In this document: in pieces, positions 1-13,272 of the stretch | Layout of the letters: each line of letters begins with the position of its first letter | Numbering within the stretch: position 1 is the stretch's first letter | Assembly (NCBI GenBank): GCA_028287605.1 | Contig: JAQBPI010000154.1 | Coordinates: 1 to 13,415 of the forward strand | Direction of reading: 5' to 3' | Length of the DNA stretch: 13,415 nucleotides | Source of the DNA: Chloroflexota bacterium | GTDB lineage: Bacteria > Chloroflexota > Dormibacteria > Aeolococcales > Aeolococcaceae | Position numbers and translations under genes: made by a program | The notes under the pieces: generated by a model | What the model was told of the DNA's origin: nothing | What the model saw: the letters and a program-made list of their open reading frames with translations, nothing else | Database searches by the model: none

Positions 1-332
1 ACCCGCTCCGGGCCCTCCGCCGCCTGATCCTCGCCGCGCTCGCGGATGGCGGTGTGGATCGGGGAGGTGATGTCCTCGGCCTCGGGGAGGACGCGGGCGT
101 AGTAGGCGGCGGCGGTGATCGGCTCGCCGCCGGGCTCGGGGCGGTCGAGGTAGACGTCCACGCCGCCGGCGCCGCGGAGCAGGTGGCCGGCGAGGCCCCG
201 CACCGAGAGCAGGCGAAGGGCGCTGGGCTCGTCCCAGTGGCGGGCGACCTCGGGGAGGGAGAGCACCGAGCATGCGACCTCGGCGGTGTCGAGAAAGGCG
301 CCGCGCACCTCCGGCGACGTGAGCGCGGGCAT
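1..332 (-). CDS. Maleylpyruvate isomerase N-terminal / DinB-like (mycothiol-dependent family) protein, partial
   Basis: The minus strand reads from ATG at 332-330 without a stop to the window edge, giving 110 N-terminal residues beginning MPALTSPEVRGAFLDTAEVA. A strong Shine-Dalgarno (GGAGGAGGA on the minus strand, about 338-346) sits 5-6 nt before the ATG and fixes the start. The stretch WDEPSALRLLSVRGLAGHLLRG (residues 33 on) fits the first helical segment of MDMPI_N/DinB_2 proteins, where the His of the GLAGHLL motif (H50) is a metal ligand; H93 in the segment PIHTAIRERGE is a candidate second ligand. Family members are cytosolic four-helix-bundle metalloproteins, some using mycothiol as cofactor in thiol-transfer or isomerase reactions. 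The substrate cannot be told from this piece, and the C-terminal part lies outside the window. It is divergent from the carbonic anhydrase gene with a 56-bp gap. The family call is from remembered motif similarity; the reading frame itself is well supported. Confidence 0.72.
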   Translation of the reverse strand, partial: MPALTSPEVRGAFLDTAEVACSVLSLPEVARHWDEPSALRLLSVRGLAGHLLRGAGGVDVYLDRPEPGGEPITAAAYYARVLPEAEDITSPIHTAIRERGEDQAAEGPER

Positions 333-388
333 CGGCAGTCCTCCTCCGTGCGCCCCGGCGGGGGGCGGACGGATATCGTAGGGACACG
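333..388. promoter_or_regulatory. Divergent intergenic region with overlapping -10-like elements
   Basis: Only 56 bp separate the two divergent starts. The sequence GATATCGTA (373-380) offers TATCGT on the plus strand (374-379) and TACGAT on the minus strand (380-375), both fitting a TANNNT -10 core. No convincing -35 is visible on either side. The plus-strand -10 would start RNA almost at the carbonic anhydrase ATG (389), so that mRNA would be nearly leaderless; the minus-strand one would leave roughly 35 nt of leader containing the strong SD. The carbonic anhydrase has only AGGGA (380-384) as SD. This is an inference from short motifs. Confidence 0.3.
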
Positions 389-982
389 ATGAGCGTCACC
401 GACCGCCTGCTCGACAACAACCGCGCCTACGCGGAGGGCTTCGCGAGCCGCCCCCCGGCCACCGCCGCGCGGAAGGTCGCGGTGGTCGCCTGCATGGACG
501 CCCGGATGGACGTCTACGCCATCCTCGGGCTCCGGGAGGGGGAGGCCCACGTCATCCGCAACGCCGGCGGGGCGGTCACCGAGGACGTGATCCGCTCGCT
601 GCTGGTCTCCCAGCGGCTGCTCGGCACCGATGAGGTCATCGTCGTCCATCACACCCGCTGCGGCATGCTCACCTTCACCGACGACGAGGTGAAGGCGCAG
701 GTCCAGGCGGACACCGGGGTGAGGCCGGCCTTCGCCCTGGAGGCCTTCTCCGACCTCGAGGAGGAGGTCCGCCAGTCGATCGCCCGGATCGAGGCCAGTC
801 CCTTCGTCCCCCGCAAGGAGAGCGTCCGCGGCTTCGTCTACGAGGTGGAGACCGGGCTGCTGCGCGAGGTTTCGGCCGGGGGTGAGGAGGTCACACTGAT
901 GGGGCGGGGTGAGGAGACGGCGGACGGTTTGACCCCCGGACCCTCCTCTGATACACTCCGTCGCGCACCTAGCCGCCGCTAG
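389..982 (+). CDS. Beta-class carbonic anhydrase, Rv1284-like
   Basis: Cytosolic zinc enzyme of the beta-carbonic anhydrase family (reversible hydration of CO2 to bicarbonate). The 197-residue product closely follows Mycobacterium tuberculosis Rv1284 as I remember it: the CMDAR motif (C35, D37, R39) and the HHTRCGML motif (H88, C91) give the Cys-His-Cys zinc site with the Asp/Arg dyad, at the same residue numbers as in Rv1284. Conserved blocks include [12 protein letters not shown] (50-61), [14 protein letters not shown] (67-80) and [12 protein letters not shown] (145-156). The family body ends near residue 165; the last ~30 residues ([16 protein letters not shown] and on) are extra, low in recognisable structure, and are encoded by DNA that also holds the next promoter and terminator. 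A sequencing or true frameshift near codon 170 is possible. The start has an AGGGA SD four bases upstream. It is a stand-alone gene beside the ribosomal cluster. Confidence 0.9.
   Translation: MSVTDRLLDNNRAYAEGFASRPPATAARKVAVVACMDARMDVYAILGLREGEAHVIRNAGGAVTEDVIRSLLVSQRLLGTDEVIVVHHTRCGMLTFTDDEVKAQVQADTGVRPAFALEAFSDLEEEVRQSIARIEASPFVPRKESVRGFVYEVETGLLREVSAGGEEVTLMGRGEETADGLTPGPSSDTLRRAPSRR
929..957 (+). promoter_or_regulatory. SigA-type promoter for rpmG
   Basis: TTGACC (929-934) is separated by exactly 17 bp from TACACT (952-957), and a TG at 949-950 makes it an extended -10. Predicted RNA start is about 963-965, some 44 nt before the rpmG ATG. It lies inside the 3' end of the carbonic anhydrase frame. 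This is the best-matching promoter in the window and probably drives rpmG, tRNA-Trp and possibly secE-nusG-rplK-rplA. No experimental support is available here. Confidence 0.65.
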
Positions 983-993
983 GTTTTATTTTT
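968..993 (+). terminator. Intrinsic terminator after the carbonic anhydrase gene
   Basis: CCTAGC (968-973) and GCTAGG (978-983) form a perfect 6-bp stem with loop CGCC, followed directly by TTTTATTTTT (984-993), a rare T tract in this GC-rich DNA. The stop codon TAG (980-982) lies in the 3' arm. It looks like a rho-independent terminator for the upstream gene, but it begins only about 4 nt downstream of the predicted start of the rpmG promoter, so it could also attenuate that transcript. Confidence 0.75.
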
Positions 994-1007
994 GTCGAGG
1001 CACAACG

Positions 1008-1175
1008 ATGGCTGCGGGTAAGGGTGGCGTGATGATCGTGACCTTGCAGTGTCCAACCTGCAAGGAACGCAACTACACGACCCAGAAGAACAAGAGAAAC
1101 GATCCGGATCGCATGGAGCTGCGCAAGTTCTGCAGCCGGTGCCGCACCCACACGGCGCACCGGGAGACGAAGTAG
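1008..1175 (+). CDS. rpmG: 50S ribosomal protein L33, zinc-ribbon form
   Basis: A 55-residue basic protein starting [18 protein letters not shown]. The core [21 protein letters not shown] is the L33 signature; residues ending [17 protein letters not shown] complete it. Four cysteines in two CxxC pairs (C15, C18, C42, C45) show the zinc-binding (C+) version, as opposed to the Cys-free paralogue induced under zinc starvation in some bacteria. It belongs to the large subunit near the E site. ATG 1008 is chosen because GAGG (997-1000) lies 7 nt before it; an in-frame ATG at 1032 has a poorer SD. It is the first gene of the cluster, 45 bp ahead of tRNA-Trp, the usual order in many Gram-positive lineages. 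Confidence 0.95.
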   Translation: MAAGKGGVMIVTLQCPTCKERNYTTQKNKRNDPDRMELRKFCSRCRTHTAHRETK

Positions 1176-1219
1176 CCGAAGGGCCGCCACTCGGGTCCGG
1201 CTCTTCCGTGTCCCAACAC

Positions 1220-1295
1220 AGGGGTGTAGCTCAGTTGGTAGAGCAGCGGTCTCCAAAACCGCAGGTCGCACGTTCGAGTCGTGTCGCCCCTGCCA
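1220..1295 (+). tRNA. tRNA-Trp (anticodon CCA)
   Basis: A full cloverleaf can be folded by eye. The acceptor stem AGGGGTG (1220-1226) pairs with CGCCCCT (1285-1291) with one G-T pair. The D arm contains TAGCTCAGTTGGTAGAGCA. The anticodon stem GCGGT (1246-1250) pairs with ACCGC (1258-1262) around loop CTCCAAA, with anticodon CCA at 1253-1255. The T stem GCACG/CGTGT (1268-1272/1280-1284) closes loop TTCGAGT. The discriminator is G1292, as expected for Trp, and the 3' CCA (1293-1295) is encoded. It reads UGG codons and sits between rpmG and secE, so it is probably co-transcribed and processed from the polycistronic RNA. Confidence 0.97.
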
Positions 1296-1362
1296 TCTCA
1301 TCTTTCATAGTCCGCACCGGCTGAGCAGTCGGTCGCGCCATTTTCAGCGTCGGAGGACAGAC

Positions 1363-1656
1363 GTGGCCAAGGCCAAGGCGGCCACCCCCAAGCCACCGGG
1401 TGGTCCGCGCGGCGGGGGAGCCGCCCCGCCCAAGCCGGAGCGAGGAGGCAACTACCTCAGGGAGGTCTACCTCGAGCTGCGCAAGGTGTCGTGGCCGACG
1501 CGCACCGAGCTGATCCGCATGACCCAGGTGGTGATCGCAACGGTGATCATCTTCGCGCTGATCATCGGGCTCGCCGACTTCCTCCTCTCGCTCGCCGTGA
1601 AGCAGCTGTACGTGCAGAGTGGCAGCACGACCATCAAGAACTTCCAGGGCAAATGA
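1363..1656 (+). CDS. secE: Preprotein translocase subunit SecE
   Basis: A 97-residue single-span membrane protein that clamps the SecY channel of the SecYEG translocon. Residues 1-30 are a Pro/Gly/Lys-rich cytosolic tail typical of the short Gram-positive form. The conserved amphipathic segment [20 protein letters not shown] (31-50), with the SecE hallmark KVSWPT, precedes one hydrophobic span at about 55-78 ([20 protein letters not shown]). The start is GTG 1363, preceded by GGAGG (1352-1356) at 6 nt. The stop TGA shares bases with a nusG ATG (ATGA, 1653-1656), indicating coupled translation. No separate promoter is evident in the 67 bp after the tRNA. Confidence 0.96.
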   Translation: MAKAKAATPKPPGGPRGGGAAPPKPERGGNYLREVYLELRKVSWPTRTELIRMTQVVIATVIIFALIIGLADFLLSLAVKQLYVQSGSTTIKNFQGK

Positions 1657-2225
1657 CCGATATGGCCGAGATCGCAGCCGAGACACGCACCCCGCCCACC
1701 GATTCCAAGTGGTACGTGGTGCACGCCTACTCCGGTCACGAGGAGAAGGTGCGGGCAAACCTCCTCAAGCGCGTGGAGTCGATGGACATGTCGGACAAGA
1801 TCTTCGACGTCCTCGTCCCCACCGAGGAGGTCATCGAGATCAAGGACGGGCAGCGGAGGAAGGTCGCGCGGCGCATCTTCCCCGGCTACATCCTGGTCAA
1901 CATGGTGATGTCCGACGAATCCTGGTACGTGGTCCGCAACACCCCCGGGGTGACCTCGTTCGTGGGCTCGGGGAACAAGCCGGTGCCGCTCCAGGAGCAC
2001 GAGATCCGGAGCATCATCAAGACCAAGGAGGCGGTGGCCCAGAAGGTCACCGTCGAGTACCAGACCGGCGAGAACGTGCGCGTCGTCGACGGGCCCTTCA
2101 CCGACTTCCACGGGAAGGTGGTGGAGATCGACCCCGCCAAGGGCAAGCTCAAGGTGCTGGTCAACATGTTCGGACGCGAGACGCCGGTGGAGCTCGACCT
2201 GCTGCAGGTCGAGCGGCTTCGGTAA
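1653..2225 (+). CDS. nusG: Transcription termination/antitermination factor NusG
   Basis: A 190-residue elongation factor that binds the RNA polymerase clamp helices of beta' and, through its KOW domain, Rho or ribosomal S10. The NGN domain spans about residues 18-125, starting [15 protein letters not shown] and including [12 protein letters not shown] (73-84) and the conserved [15 protein letters not shown] (91-105). The KOW domain is residues ~137-190, with [14 protein letters not shown] (147-160). The frame is open further upstream, but homology begins only here. The start chosen is ATG 1653, overlapping the secE stop; the alternative in-frame ATG 1662 would shorten the protein by three residues. 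AGGG (1646-1649) is the only SD nearby, so translation probably depends on coupling from secE. rplK follows after 15 bp. Confidence 0.95.
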   Translation: MTDMAEIAAETRTPPTDSKWYVVHAYSGHEEKVRANLLKRVESMDMSDKIFDVLVPTEEVIEIKDGQRRKVARRIFPGYILVNMVMSDESWYVVRNTPGVTSFVGSGNKPVPLQEHEIRSIIKTKEAVAQKVTVEYQTGENVRVVDGPFTDFHGKVVEIDPAKGKLKVLVNMFGRETPVELDLLQVERLR

Positions 2226-2240
2226 ACATCCAGGAGTCCC

Positions 2241-2666
2241 ATGGGAAAGAAGAAGGTCAAGACCGTCATCCGCCTGCAGATCGTCGCGGGCAAGGCCACG
2301 CCGGCGCCCCCGGTGGGCACCGCGCTCGGCCCCCACGGGCTGAACATCATGGAGTTCTGCCGCACCTACAACGAGCGCACCGCCGCGCAGGCGGGCACGG
2401 TGATCCCCGCGGAGATCACCGTCTACGAGGACCGCACCTTCACCTTCATCACCAAGACGCCTCCCGCCTACGACCTGCTCAAGGCGGCGGCGGGGGTCGA
2501 CAAGGGCTCGGCCAAGCCGAACCGCGACAAGGTCGGGACCGTCACCCGCGACCAGGTGCGCGAGATCGCCGAGCTGAAGATGAAGGACCTCAACGCCTTC
2601 GAGATGGAGGCGGCGATGCGCGTCATCGAGGGCACGGCCCGGTCCATGGGCCTGGTCGTCGTCTAG
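2241..2666 (+). CDS. rplK: 50S ribosomal protein L11
   Basis: A 141-residue protein, the normal L11 length, that binds the GTPase-associated region of 23S rRNA at the base of the L7/L12 stalk. The N-terminal domain carries [20 protein letters not shown] with the conserved prolines and [19 protein letters not shown]. The C-terminal RNA-binding domain runs from about residue 75 with [19 protein letters not shown] and ends in [11 protein letters not shown], the conserved C-terminal helix. Start ATG 2241 is preceded by AGGAG at 4-5 nt. It follows nusG closely and precedes rplA by 65 bp; in many bacteria L1 represses the L11-L1 mRNA, although no such site could be proven here. Confidence 0.97.
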   Translation: MGKKKVKTVIRLQIVAGKATPAPPVGTALGPHGLNIMEFCRTYNERTAAQAGTVIPAEITVYEDRTFTFITKTPPAYDLLKAAAGVDKGSAKPNRDKVGTVTRDQVREIAELKMKDLNAFEMEAAMRVIEGTARSMGLVVV

Positions 2667-2685
2667 ATCCGTCCACACAGTGGGA

Positions 2686-2705
2686 GGGCCGCCGCCGAGC
2701 GGCCC
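2686..2705 (+). repeat. Hairpin in the rplK-rplA gap (CGCCGA loop, copy 1)
   Basis: GGGCCGC (2686-2692) and GCGGCCC (2699-2705) are perfect reverse complements around the 6-nt loop CGCCGA. It lies 19 nt after the rplK stop and 26 nt before the rplA ATG. No T tract follows, so it is not a standard terminator. The core CCGCCGCCGAGCGG is repeated exactly in the rpoB-rpoC hairpin at 8539-8552. It could be an RNA-binding site, a processing or stability element, or an extragenic palindrome. Confidence 0.6.
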
Positions 2706-2731
2706 GCCATCACCACACGGAGAGCAGTCAC

Positions 2732-3442
2732 ATGCCACACCGCTACGGAAAGAAGTACCGCGAGGCCGCCAGCCAGATCGAGGCGCACCGCCTCTACGAC
2801 CCCCAGGAGGCGGTCACCCTGGTCCGCCAGACCTCGCCGGTCAAGTTCGACGCCACCGTCGAGGCGCACGTCCGCCTCGGCGTCGACCCGCGGCACGCCG
2901 ACCAGATGGTCCGCAGCAGCGCGCTCCTGCCCCACGGCACCGGGCGCACCCGGCGCATCGCCGTCTTCGCCATGGGCGACAAGATGCGCGAGGCCCTCGA
3001 GGCGGGCGCCGACATCGTCGGCGGTGAGGACCTGGTCAAGAAGGTGCAGGCGGGGGAGATCGACTTCGACGTCGCCCTCGCCACCCCGGACATCATGGGT
3101 CAGGTGGGCCGGCTGGGGAAGATCCTCGGCCCCCGCGGGATGATGCCCAACCCCAAGTCGGGCACGGTCACCTTCGACATCGCCAAGGCGGTGCGCGACG
3201 TCCAGGGCGGCCGCGTCGAGTTCCGCGTCGACCGCTTCGGGATCATCCACGTGCCCGTCGGCAGGGTGTCGTTCGACGACGCCAAGCTGCGCGACAACTT
3301 CGCCACCCTGATGGAGGCGATCGTCAAGGCCAAGCCGTCGGCGGCCAAGGGCACCTACGTGAGGACGGTGACGCTCACCTCCACCATGGGCCCGGGGGTC
3401 AAGGTCGACGCCCAGCAGGCGGCGAGGCTCTCCGCCGGGTAG
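2732..3442 (+). CDS. rplA: 50S ribosomal protein L1
   Basis: A 236-residue L1, the protein that binds the mobile L1 stalk of 23S rRNA and usually also represses its own operon. N-terminal blocks are [12 protein letters not shown] and [32 protein letters not shown] (38-55 region). The [26 protein letters not shown] stretch leads into domain II, and [21 protein letters not shown] is the L1 signature. The C-terminal [21 protein letters not shown] and [11 protein letters not shown] close domain I. The frame is open well upstream, but ATG 2732 is selected by homology and by GGAG (2719-2722) 9 nt before it. The RSSALLPHG segment replaces the more common RGTVNLPHG, a mild variation. Confidence 0.97.
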   Translation: MPHRYGKKYREAASQIEAHRLYDPQEAVTLVRQTSPVKFDATVEAHVRLGVDPRHADQMVRSSALLPHGTGRTRRIAVFAMGDKMREALEAGADIVGGEDLVKKVQAGEIDFDVALATPDIMGQVGRLGKILGPRGMMPNPKSGTVTFDIAKAVRDVQGGRVEFRVDRFGIIHVPVGRVSFDDAKLRDNFATLMEAIVKAKPSAAKGTYVRTVTLTSTMGPGVKVDAQQAARLSAG

Positions 3443-3446
3443 CCTC

Positions 3447-3474
3447 GCAGCGCCGGCCTGCGTCGCCGGGCTGC
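3447..3474 (+). other. GC-rich hairpin at the rplA 3' end
   Basis: GCAGC (3447-3451) plus CCGG (3453-3456) pair with CCGG (3466-3469) plus GCTGC (3470-3474), a 9-bp stem with one bulged G. It starts 4 nt after the rplA stop. There is no T tract, and the 3' arm contains the TGC of the adjacent extended -10 element (3472-3480). It may be a weak end-of-transcript hairpin for rplK-rplA or a 3' stabiliser. Confidence 0.4.
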
Positions 3475-3480
3475 TATGCT
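3472..3480 (+). promoter_or_regulatory. Extended -10 promoter for the L10 leader and rplJL
   Basis: TGC followed by TATGCT (3475-3480) is a good extended -10 element; no clear -35 lies 16-18 bp upstream. RNA would start near 3487, giving a ~175-nt leader before the rplJ ATG. A separate promoter ahead of the L10 leader is common in this cluster, which supports the call. Confidence 0.5.
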
Positions 3481-3486
3481 CACCGC

Positions 3487-3661
3487 CCGGTAACGAACGA
3501 CACGGCGCCTCGTGCGTCCTTCTTGCCCCAGACCGCTGGCGCTCCGGCCCCGGAGCTCAATCCCCAGCGCAGGTGAGGACGGTCGGGACCGCGCCCCTCG
3601 GTGGGGACGCGCGTCCGGCTCCCTCCATGGGCCGGACGGCGCGGCACTGGAGGGTACGGGT
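3487..3661 (+). promoter_or_regulatory. Ribosomal protein L10 leader (autoregulatory mRNA element)
   Basis: The gap before rplJ folds in the style of the L10 leader that binds L10-(L12)n. Outer stem GACCG (3531-3535) pairs with CGGTC (3580-3584). Inside it CTGG (3536-3539) pairs with CCAG (3564-3567). An apical hairpin is formed by GCTCCG (3541-3546) and CGGAGC (3551-3556) with loop GCCC. The unpaired CAATCC (about 3558-3563) and the GCAGGTGAGGA strand (about 3569-3579) sit where the bulge and kink-turn of the family lie. Downstream, CCCC/GGGG (3594-3597/3603-3606) and GTCCGGC/GCCGGAC (3613-3619/3631-3637) form further stems before the rplJ SD. Position, architecture and the GCAGGTGA-like strand support the call; repression of rplJL by free L10-L12 is known for the family, not shown here. 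Confidence 0.65.
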
Positions 3662-4228
3662 ATGAACGCGGTGAGCACGGAGGCCGACGCGCCGATGCGC
3701 GCCAGTCCCCGCAAGGTCGAGACCGTCGACAGGCTGACCCATCAGCTGAGCCGGGCCACCTCGGCGATCGTCACCGACTACCGCGGCCTCACCGTGGCCC
3801 AGCTCTCCGACCTGCGCGGCCGGCTCCGGGCCGACGAGATCGAGTACGTCGTCGTGAAGAACACTCTCGCCCGGCGCGCCGCCGAGGCCGCCGGGATGGG
3901 GCAGTTCTCCTCGGTGCTGGTGGGCCCGGTGGGCCTCGCGCTCGGCTACGGCGAACTCGCCCGGCCGGCCAGGATCCTCACCGAGTACTTCCGCCAGAAC
4001 CGCCGCCTGCCGGTGGTGGCCGGGCTCGTCGAGGGCCGGGTCATCGACGCCGACGGCGTCCGCCAGCTCTCCGAGCTGCCCCCGCGCGAGGTGCTCCTCA
4101 GCATGCTCGCCGGCACCATCCAGTCCCCGCTCACCACCCTGGCCGGGGCACTGCAGTCGATCCTCAGCACCTTCGCGGCGACGCTCGACGCCTACCGCGA
4201 GAAATTGGAAGCCGGCCGACAGGCCTAG
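3662..4228 (+). CDS. rplJ: 50S ribosomal protein L10
   Basis: A 188-residue L10, the base of the L7/L12 stalk. The N-terminal rRNA-binding domain includes [39 protein letters not shown] (the L10 signature) and [15 protein letters not shown]. The C-terminal helix that docks L12 dimers is the stretch from about 145 on, ending [20 protein letters not shown]. The first ~12 residues ([11 protein letters not shown]) extend beyond typical L10; ATG 3662 is kept because GGAGGG (3649-3654) lies 7 nt before it, while an in-frame ATG at 3695 has GGAGG at 11 nt. It follows the leader RNA and is co-transcribed with rplL. Confidence 0.96.
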   Translation: MNAVSTEADAPMRASPRKVETVDRLTHQLSRATSAIVTDYRGLTVAQLSDLRGRLRADEIEYVVVKNTLARRAAEAAGMGQFSSVLVGPVGLALGYGELARPARILTEYFRQNRRLPVVAGLVEGRVIDADGVRQLSELPPREVLLSMLAGTIQSPLTTLAGALQSILSTFAATLDAYREKLEAGRQA

Positions 4229-4308
4229 CGGCCAAGCGGCAACGCTCCACCCACCGGCGAGAAGCCAACACAGGGCTGAGGCCCACCCTCGACAACAACC
4301 CCCAGACC

Positions 4309-4350
4309 TGGGCCCGCAGGGCCCACCACCCCCGGCCGCCGCAGGCGGCC
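4309..4350 (+). promoter_or_regulatory. Twin GCA-loop hairpins in front of rplL
   Basis: Two perfect 7-bp hairpins stand in tandem, 8 nt apart. TGGGCCC (4309-4315) and GGGCCCA (4319-4325) enclose GCA. GGCCGCC (4334-4340) and GGCGGCC (4344-4350) enclose GCA again. The second ends 6 nt before the rplL SD (GGAGG, 4357-4361). No T tract follows either. They could tune rplL translation or mRNA ends; L12 must be made in several-fold excess over L10. The function is inferred from position only. The rest of the 137-bp gap (4229-4308) shows nothing else clear. Confidence 0.5.
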
Positions 4351-4365
4351 TGTGCCGGAGGCATG

Positions 4366-4758
4366 ATGCCCACCAAGATTTCCCCCGAGGAGTTCGTCGA
4401 CGCTCTCCAGGAGTGGAGCGTGCTCGACGTCGTCAACGCCGTGAAGCTCATGGAGGAGAAGCTCGGCATCAAGGCCGCGGCGCCGGTCGCCGTGGCCGCC
4501 GCGCCTGCCGGTGGCGGCGGCGGCGAGGCAGCCGAGCCGGAGGAGCAGACCGAGTTCTCCGTCGTCCTCACCGGTCCCGGCGACGCCAAGATCAACGTGA
4601 TCAAGGCGGTCCGGGAGATCACCGGCCTGGGCCTCAAGGAGGCCAAGGACCTGGTCGACAGCGCTCCCAAGCCGGTCCGCGAGGGCGTCTCCAAGGAGGA
4701 GGCGGCCCAGGTCGAGGCCAGGCTCAAGGAGGCCGGAGCCTCGGTCGAGGTCCGCTGA
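4366..4758 (+). CDS. rplL: 50S ribosomal protein L7/L12
   Basis: A 130-residue acidic stalk protein that recruits translation GTPases; it is present as several dimers on L10. The N-terminal dimerisation domain is [29 protein letters not shown] (about 8-36), followed by an Ala/Gly/Pro hinge ([15 protein letters not shown]) and the conserved C-terminal domain [51 protein letters not shown]. The SD GGAGG (4357-4361) is 1 nt from ATG 4363 and 4 nt from ATG 4366, so the second of the paired ATGs is preferred; the difference is one Met. The 137-bp gap from rplJ holds two hairpins. Confidence 0.97.
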   Translation: MPTKISPEEFVDALQEWSVLDVVNAVKLMEEKLGIKAAAPVAVAAAPAGGGGGEAAEPEEQTEFSVVLTGPGDAKINVIKAVREITGLGLKEAKDLVDSAPKPVREGVSKEEAAQVEARLKEAGASVEVR

Positions 4759-4781
4759 GCGGGGTGCGCTCGGCGCCGGGG

Positions 4782-4806
4782 GGCGGCCACGTTTGGGATG
4801 GCCGTC
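4782..4806 (+). other. Hairpin after rplL, candidate attenuator or processing site
   Basis: GGCGGCCA (4782-4789) pairs with TGGCCGTC (4799-4806), 8 bp with one G-T pair and a 9-nt loop. It begins 23 nt past the rplL stop. No T run follows. A second, smaller hairpin, CAGGAC/GTCCTG (4834-4839/4845-4850), is followed by TCTCCTC. In Escherichia coli the rplL-rpoB gap contains an attenuator and an RNase III site that lower rpoBC output; a comparable role is an inference here. Confidence 0.4.
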
Positions 4807-4905
4807 CACCGGTTATCATCCCGGTCCCGCCACCAGGACATCTGGTCCTGTCTCCTCGGTCGGGAGCCTGCACGGGCGACCAAGCGGGGGCGGCGGGGAA
4901 CGTAG

Positions 4906-4911
4906 TATGAT
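4906..4911 (+). promoter_or_regulatory. Candidate -10 element upstream of rpoB
   Basis: TATGAT (4906-4911) fits TANNNT closely and lies in a locally AT-richer patch; the RNA would start near 4918, 57 nt before the rpoB ATG. No -35 is recognisable at 16-18 bp. A weaker alternative is TATCAT at 4814-4819. A dedicated rpoB promoter is common in high-GC Gram-positive bacteria, but the evidence is limited to this hexamer. The remainder of the 216-bp gap shows only the two hairpins after rplL. Confidence 0.4.
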
Positions 4912-4974
4912 ACGCGATTGTGCCCGCCGCGCAACTCCTAGCCGGCTCCTTCGCCTTCCGGGGAACTCTAGCAT

Positions 4975-8499
<3,525 letters not shown>

Positions 8500-8535
8500 G
8501 GGCGAGCGCGCTGACTACCCATCCGTTCATCACCC

Positions 8536-8555
8536 GTCCCGCCGCCGAGCGGGAC
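8536..8555 (+). repeat. Hairpin in the rpoB-rpoC gap (CGCCGA loop, copy 2)
   Basis: GTCCCGC (8536-8542) and GCGGGAC (8549-8555) pair perfectly around loop CGCCGA (8543-8548). Stem length, loop sequence and the inner four pairs are the same as in the rplK-rplA hairpin (2686-2705), while two of the three outer pairs differ in a compensatory way. It starts 36 nt after the rpoB stop. Confidence 0.6.
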
Positions 8556-8565
8556 TGTGCAGCTG

Positions 8566-8654
8566 CCCGGGAGGCCCGGGGGACGTCGGCTGTCTTCCGG
8601 GCGCTCACGCGCCCAGTCGCGGGGGGCCTCCCCCCTGCAACCGCCCCCCTGCGG
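8566..8654 (+). promoter_or_regulatory. Hairpin array ahead of rpoC
   Basis: Four further stems follow the CGCCGA-loop hairpin: CCCGGG/CCCGGG with loop AGG (8566-8580); GGGCGC/GCGCCC with loop TCAC (8599-8614); GGGGGG/CCCCCC with loop CCT (8621-8635); and CCGC/GCGG with loop CCCCCT (8641-8654). The nonamer CCCCCCTGC occurs twice (8630-8638 and 8644-8652), so the single G6 tract can pair with either C6 tract; the second copy lies just before the rpoC SD. None is followed by a T tract. A role in mRNA processing or in rpoC translation is plausible but unproven. No gene is seen in the 178-bp gap. Confidence 0.45.
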
Positions 8655-8677
8655 GCACGTAGAGGTGCAATGACACT

Positions 8678-13057
<4,380 letters not shown>

Positions 13058-13066
13058 CCGGAGCGT

Positions 13067-13093
13067 CCGGGCGTCGCACCGCGCGACGCCCGG
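13067..13093 (+). terminator. Strong GC hairpin after rpoC, probable operon terminator
   Basis: CCGGGCGTCGC (13067-13077) and GCGACGCCCGG (13083-13093) form a perfect 11-bp stem with loop ACCGC, starting 9 nt after the rpoC stop. No T tract follows, as is often seen in high-GC genomes, so termination may be U-independent or Rho-assisted. Being symmetrical, it could serve a convergent minus-strand gene as well. Confidence 0.65.
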
Positions 13094-13109
13094 GCCGCAC
13101 CGCCGCAGG

Positions 13110-13259
13110 TCACGGGCGAGAGGCCAGGGACTCGAGGTTCCGGGCCAGCCACGTCCTCTGGTCGTCCACCAATCGCCGGCGGTCGTCCTCGGTCAACGGC
13201 GACACGAGCTCCTGCCCGCTCTGGATGGCGCCCTCTGCACCGCTGTTCGGAGCTTTCAC
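13110..13259 (-). CDS. Short unrecognised minus-strand frame, possibly a remnant or gene end
   Basis: The minus strand reads from GTG 13259-13257 to TGA at 13112-13110: 49 residues ending SPLTEDDRRRLVDDQRTWLARNLESL plus four more. About 42 of 48 codons end in G or C, close to the real genes here, whereas the continuation of the frame upstream to GTG 13355 drops to about 22 of 32. No SD precedes either start. The sequence looks like an amphipathic, charged C-terminal helix but I recognise no family. It may be the end of a decayed gene, a small protein, or chance. It converges on rpoC. Confidence 0.25.
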   Translation of the reverse strand: MKAPNSGAEGAIQSGQELVSPLTEDDRRRLVDDQRTWLARNLESLASRP

Positions 13260-13272
13260 GCGTCGACGGTGG

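Noticed and set aside
54..392. 112-codon plus-strand frame at the left end
   Set aside because: It lies opposite the MDMPI-like coding sequence, which has a strong SD and recognisable motifs; the plus-strand product is Gly/Ala-rich with no motif.
1049..1324. 91-codon plus-strand frame spanning rpmG, the tRNA and the gap
   Set aside because: It runs out of frame through L33 and through the tRNA-Trp gene.
1491..1652. N-terminal extension of NusG reading back into secE
   Set aside because: The frame is open upstream, but this part is secE in another frame; NusG homology begins after 1653.
1619..2731. N-terminal extension of L1 reading through nusG and rplK
   Set aside because: Out-of-frame reading of nusG and rplK; L1 homology and an SD define the start at 2732.
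4229..4365. Upstream in-frame extension of L7/L12
   Set aside because: The frame is open, but there is no usable start next to an SD before 4363/4366 and family homology starts there; the stretch contains hairpins instead.
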